Below, piece by piece: positions 61,500 to 64,000 of a DNA stretch of 64,000 bases; within the stretch, counting starts at the first letter, position 1, and every line of letters begins with the position of its first letter. This DNA is from an uncultured Clostridia bacterium (lineage in GTDB: Bacteria > Bacillota > Clostridia > Christensenellales > QALW01). A model generated the notes under the pieces. The model was given only the letters and a program-made list of their open reading frames with translations, was not told the DNA's origin and did not search any database. Location of the stretch: contig CAKRZX010000011.1 in assembly GCA_934434555.1 (NCBI GenBank), forward strand, positions 1 to 64,000, read 5' to 3'. The position numbers and the translations under genes were made by a program.

Positions 61500-62497
61500 A
61501 AATATTTGTTTATTCTTTCAGAGAGTTTGACGAAAAGAAGATATTTGACGGGTTAAGCGAAAAGTACGGCTTTGAATACGGCTTTTCGCCCGAATATCCC
61601 ACAAAGGAAAATGCATATCTTGCCGCTGGGTACGATGCAATAAGTTTTACGCCCTGTGAATTCGGCAAGGATATGATTGACGCATATAAAAGTGTGGGGG
61701 TAAAGTACATTGCCGCCCGCTCAATCGGATTTAATCATATTGATTTGGACTACGCAAAAAAGGTGAATATGGGCGTTTCCCACGTTACCTACGCGCCTGA
61801 TACCGTTGCGGATTACGCGGTTATGCTTATTTTAATGGGCTGCCGCAAGGCTGCATATATAATCGACAGAGCAAAATTGCAGGACTATTCGTTAAACGGA
61901 AAGTTGGGCAAGGATTTGTGCGAAATGACTGTTGGCGTTATCGGCACGGGAAATATCGGCGCTACGGTTACAAAGCGGCTCAGCGCGTTCGGGTGCAGAA
62001 TTATTGCTTACGATATTTATAAAAATCCCAACGCGCAGTGCGAGTACGTTTCCCTTGAAACGCTTTTTGCACAGAGCGATATAATTACGCTTCACGCGCC
62101 CGTTACGGTGGAAACCACACATATTCTTGACGAATCCGCCTTTGATAAAATGAAAGACGGCGTGATGATTGTAAATACCGCCCGGGGGCTGCTTGTTGAT
62201 ACCGACGCACTTATAAAAAATATAAAAAACGGCAAAGTTTCGTTTGCGGGGCTTGATGTGCTTGAACATGAGGACGGACTTTATTACCATAACCGTATGG
62301 GCGATATTATCGACAATGACCGCCTTGCTGTTTTAAGGGCATTCCCCAATGTTGTTTTAATGCCTCATACTGCGTTTTATACCGAACGGGTTTCGCGTGC
62401 GATGGCGGAGAACGTTGTAAAGTGTGTTTTTGATATGGCAAGCGGAAACAGTAATCCGCTAATAAATGTTATGCCTGCGAAAGAACAAGAATTATGA
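61496..62497 (+). CDS. D-2-hydroxyacid dehydrogenase
   Basis: The 333-residue enzyme has the D-LDH/VanH layout: YIAARSIGFNHIDLDYAKK, APDTVADYAVMLIL, the NAD site TVGVIGTGNIGATV at ~148, INTARG-type MIVNTARGLLVD with catalytic Arg, and the catalytic His in LMPHTAFYTERVSRAM. It probably reduces a 2-ketoacid to the D-hydroxyacid, most likely pyruvate to D-lactate. It overlaps both neighbours by four bases. Confidence 0.88.
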   Translation: MKIFVYSFREFDEKKIFDGLSEKYGFEYGFSPEYPTKENAYLAAGYDAISFTPCEFGKDMIDAYKSVGVKYIAARSIGFNHIDLDYAKKVNMGVSHVTYAPDTVADYAVMLILMGCRKAAYIIDRAKLQDYSLNGKLGKDLCEMTVGVIGTGNIGATVTKRLSAFGCRIIAYDIYKNPNAQCEYVSLETLFAQSDIITLHAPVTVETTHILDESAFDKMKDGVMIVNTARGLLVDTDALIKNIKNGKVSFAGLDVLEHEDGLYYHNRMGDIIDNDRLAVLRAFPNVVLMPHTAFYTERVSRAMAENVVKCVFDMASGNSNPLINVMPAKEQEL

Positions 62498-63492
62498 TAA
62501 GAGTTCATACCGTGCCTGAATATGACGTTATAGTCGGTAAAAACCTGAAAGCCTTTGAGTCACTTGACGACACAAGGCTTTTTGTACTCTGCGATGAAAA
62601 TGTATTTTCCCTTTATGAGAATATACTGAAAAACTGTTGCGTTTATACATTTCCCGCAGGCGAAAAGAGCAAAACAATGGATACGGCAGTAAAAATTCTT
62701 ACCGCAATGGCTGAAAACGGATTCGGCAGAAACGACACGCTTGTTGCTTTCGGCGGCGGAGTTACGGGAGATTTGGGCGGATTCTGCGCATCGGTATATA
62801 TGCGCGGAATAAGATATATACAAATACCCACAACGATTCTTGCCGCGGTGGATTCGTCTGTCGGCGGCAAAACCGCAGTGGATTTTGCGGGGCATAAGAA
62901 CCTTGTGGGTTCGTTCTGGCAGCCATCGATAGTTTTCTGTGATACGGAATATTTCAAAACACTTCCGCCGCGCCAGTATTCTGCGGGGTTCGCCGAAATT
63001 GTGAAATACGGAGCAATAAGCGACAAAAACCTGTTTTCAATTATAGAAAGCGGAGAATTTGAAATTGAAAACGTAATTGAGCAGTGTATTGATATCAAAA
63101 GAAAGATTGTTGAAAAAGATACCCGCGATACCGGAATACGCAAAATACTTAATTTCGGGCATACAGTCGGCCATGCGGTTGAAAAGCTGAGTAATTTCGG
63201 AATGCTTCACGGCGAAGCGGTTTCAATAGGAATGTGCGTTGTTTTAAGGGGTTCCCAACGGCTTGGACTCTGCAAAAGCGGCACGGCACAGCGGGTTTCG
63301 GAAGTGCTGCAAAAATACGCACTTCCGGTATCGTGCGATTTTTGTGCCGAAGATATATTAAACGAGGTAAAATCGGATAAAAAGCGTGCCGGAAACAGTA
63401 CGGATATAATTATTGTTCCCGAAATCGGCAAGGCGGAAATTGTACCTATGAGCGATAATGAATTTTTTGAGATTATCCGGGCGGGCATATGA
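62494..63492 (+). CDS. aroB: 3-dehydroquinate synthase
   Basis: AroB makes 3-dehydroquinate from DAHP, the second step of the shikimate pathway. The 332-residue protein carries FPAGEKSKTMDTA, VAFGGGVTGDLGGFCASVYMRGI, the NAD/zinc site IPTTILAAVDSSVGGKTAVDF, AEIVKYGAI and NFGHTVGHAVEKL with the zinc His residues. It overlaps the next gene by four bases, so aroB and aroA form one operon with the SMS genes. Confidence 0.95.
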   Translation: MIRVHTVPEYDVIVGKNLKAFESLDDTRLFVLCDENVFSLYENILKNCCVYTFPAGEKSKTMDTAVKILTAMAENGFGRNDTLVAFGGGVTGDLGGFCASVYMRGIRYIQIPTTILAAVDSSVGGKTAVDFAGHKNLVGSFWQPSIVFCDTEYFKTLPPRQYSAGFAEIVKYGAISDKNLFSIIESGEFEIENVIEQCIDIKRKIVEKDTRDTGIRKILNFGHTVGHAVEKLSNFGMLHGEAVSIGMCVVLRGSQRLGLCKSGTAQRVSEVLQKYALPVSCDFCAEDILNEVKSDKKRAGNSTDIIIVPEIGKAEIVPMSDNEFFEIIRAGI

Positions 63493-64000
63493 ACAGGGAA
63501 ATAAAAAACATACCGCGCAGCGGAACCGTAACGGCAATAGGTTCAAAATCCGAAATACAGCGGTACCTGCTTGCCGCGGCACTTTCCTGCGGCGAAACGG
63601 TAATAGACAATTTTTTTGCTTCAAACGATACGCTTAATGCGGCAGAATGTTTAAGTAAATGTTTTTCCGCCGTGAATGTTAACAAAAACAAATGTACGGT
63701 CATTCCTTTTAAGGAAAAACGGTTCTGCGGGGATTTTGACGTAGGGGAAAGCGCCACTCTTTTAAGGCTGCTTTTGCCGATATGCGCATTACGCGGGGGA
63801 GAATACAGGTTTTCCATGGACGAAACCCTTGCAAAACGTCCGCACGCGCCGTTAATCGGGCAGTTGAATGCAGCCGGTGCACACATCGTGCAGGATGGAA
63901 AAAGTATTGTTCTTACGCAAAAAGCATCCGCATCGGACTTCGTGCTGCCGGCAGACATAAGTTCGCAGTATATAAGCGGTATGCTTATGGCAATGCCGGA
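63489..64000 (+). CDS. aroA: 3-phosphoshikimate 1-carboxyvinyltransferase, 3' end cut by window
   Basis: The frame starts at ATG 63489 overlapping the aroB stop and remains open at the window end, giving about 170 of ~420 residues. EPSP-synthase motifs are present: GSKSEIQRYLLAAAL with the substrate Lys and Arg, GESATLLRLLLPI, and ADISSQYISGMLMAMP. It would add enolpyruvate to shikimate 3-phosphate. The order aroB-aroA suits a shikimate gene cluster continuing beyond the window. Confidence 0.93.
   Translation, partial: MNREIKNIPRSGTVTAIGSKSEIQRYLLAAALSCGETVIDNFFASNDTLNAAECLSKCFSAVNVNKNKCTVIPFKEKRFCGDFDVGESATLLRLLLPICALRGGEYRFSMDETLAKRPHAPLIGQLNAAGAHIVQDGKSIVLTQKASASDFVLPADISSQYISGMLMAMP

Noticed and set aside
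61496..62497. VanH-type glycopeptide resistance gene
   Set aside because: The enzyme resembles VanH and D-LDH alike, but no vanA-type ligase or vanX gene is adjacent, so resistance is not supported.

Overview
The window comes from a Gram-positive-type anaerobe of the class Clostridia, probably uncultured and gut-associated; I cannot name a genus. The signs are GTP-dependent PEP carboxykinase, a PdaB-type sporulation deacetylase, a FakA/FakB fatty-acid kinase pair, the NifU-like plus GGGtGRT gene pair, many Sec lipoproteins, AGGAGG-type ribosome sites and sigma-A promoters with TATAAT boxes. Genes mostly lie on the + strand, with a minus-strand stretch at 36.4-52 kb.

Region 1 (1-12.8 kb) is an RHS polymorphic-toxin locus in decay. 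Two short secreted RHS proteins share an almost identical core but carry different C-terminal toxins: a GH75 chitosanase-like domain and an HNH-type nuclease. They are followed by about ten small lipoproteins, membrane proteins and soluble proteins that look like immunity genes. These are separated by broken pieces of RHS genes, so the region reads as an archive of collapsed toxin-immunity units. One immunity-like gene is split by a 274-bp structured element inserted at a TA.

Region 2 (12.8-22.7 kb) is accessory and partly decayed: two methyltransferases, an ATC-hydrolase-like gene with an in-frame amber codon, a ketopantoate-reductase-like gene, a frameshifted alpha/beta hydrolase, a second orphan-immunity group with an RHS head, two MBL-fold hydrolases, a cupin remnant, a PPC/DUF296 gene split by a second copy of the structured element, and a GDPD-like enzyme.

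Region 3 (22.8-35.4 kb) is a tightly packed 12.6-kb operon for acyl-chain activation and lipid assembly: two AMP-forming ligases (one fused to a carrier domain), a free acyl carrier protein, two PlsC-type acyltransferases, FakB and FakA, a GPH-type transporter, three membrane-anchored alpha/beta hydrolases and a polysaccharide deacetylase. Two zinc-ribbon membrane proteins follow.

Region 4 (36.4-51.3 kb) is mostly core: uvrC, an ArsR regulator with a clear operator, a PdaB-like deacetylase, a two-OB-fold SSB-like protein, pckG, uppP, the NifU-like/GGGtGRT pair, a DUF3267 protein, a histidine phosphatase, a CARDB-like surface protein, a phospholipase C-like protein and a GNAT acetyltransferase.

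Region 5 (51.3-57.7 kb) holds two small sugar-utilisation units, each with its own divergent AraC regulator, around a MarR gene and a chimeric pseudogene. Region 6 (57.8-64 kb) has tRNA-Tyr, an SH3 protein, a hypothetical protein, and an operon of SufC-like and SufB-like genes (SMS minimal system), a D-2-hydroxyacid dehydrogenase, aroB and a cut-off aroA.

The strongest new signal is the pair of ~270-bp elements at 9.1 kb and 21.3 kb. They share short loop sequences and a set of nested stems whose paired bases changed together, both are inserted at TA, and removing each one restores an intact reading frame.
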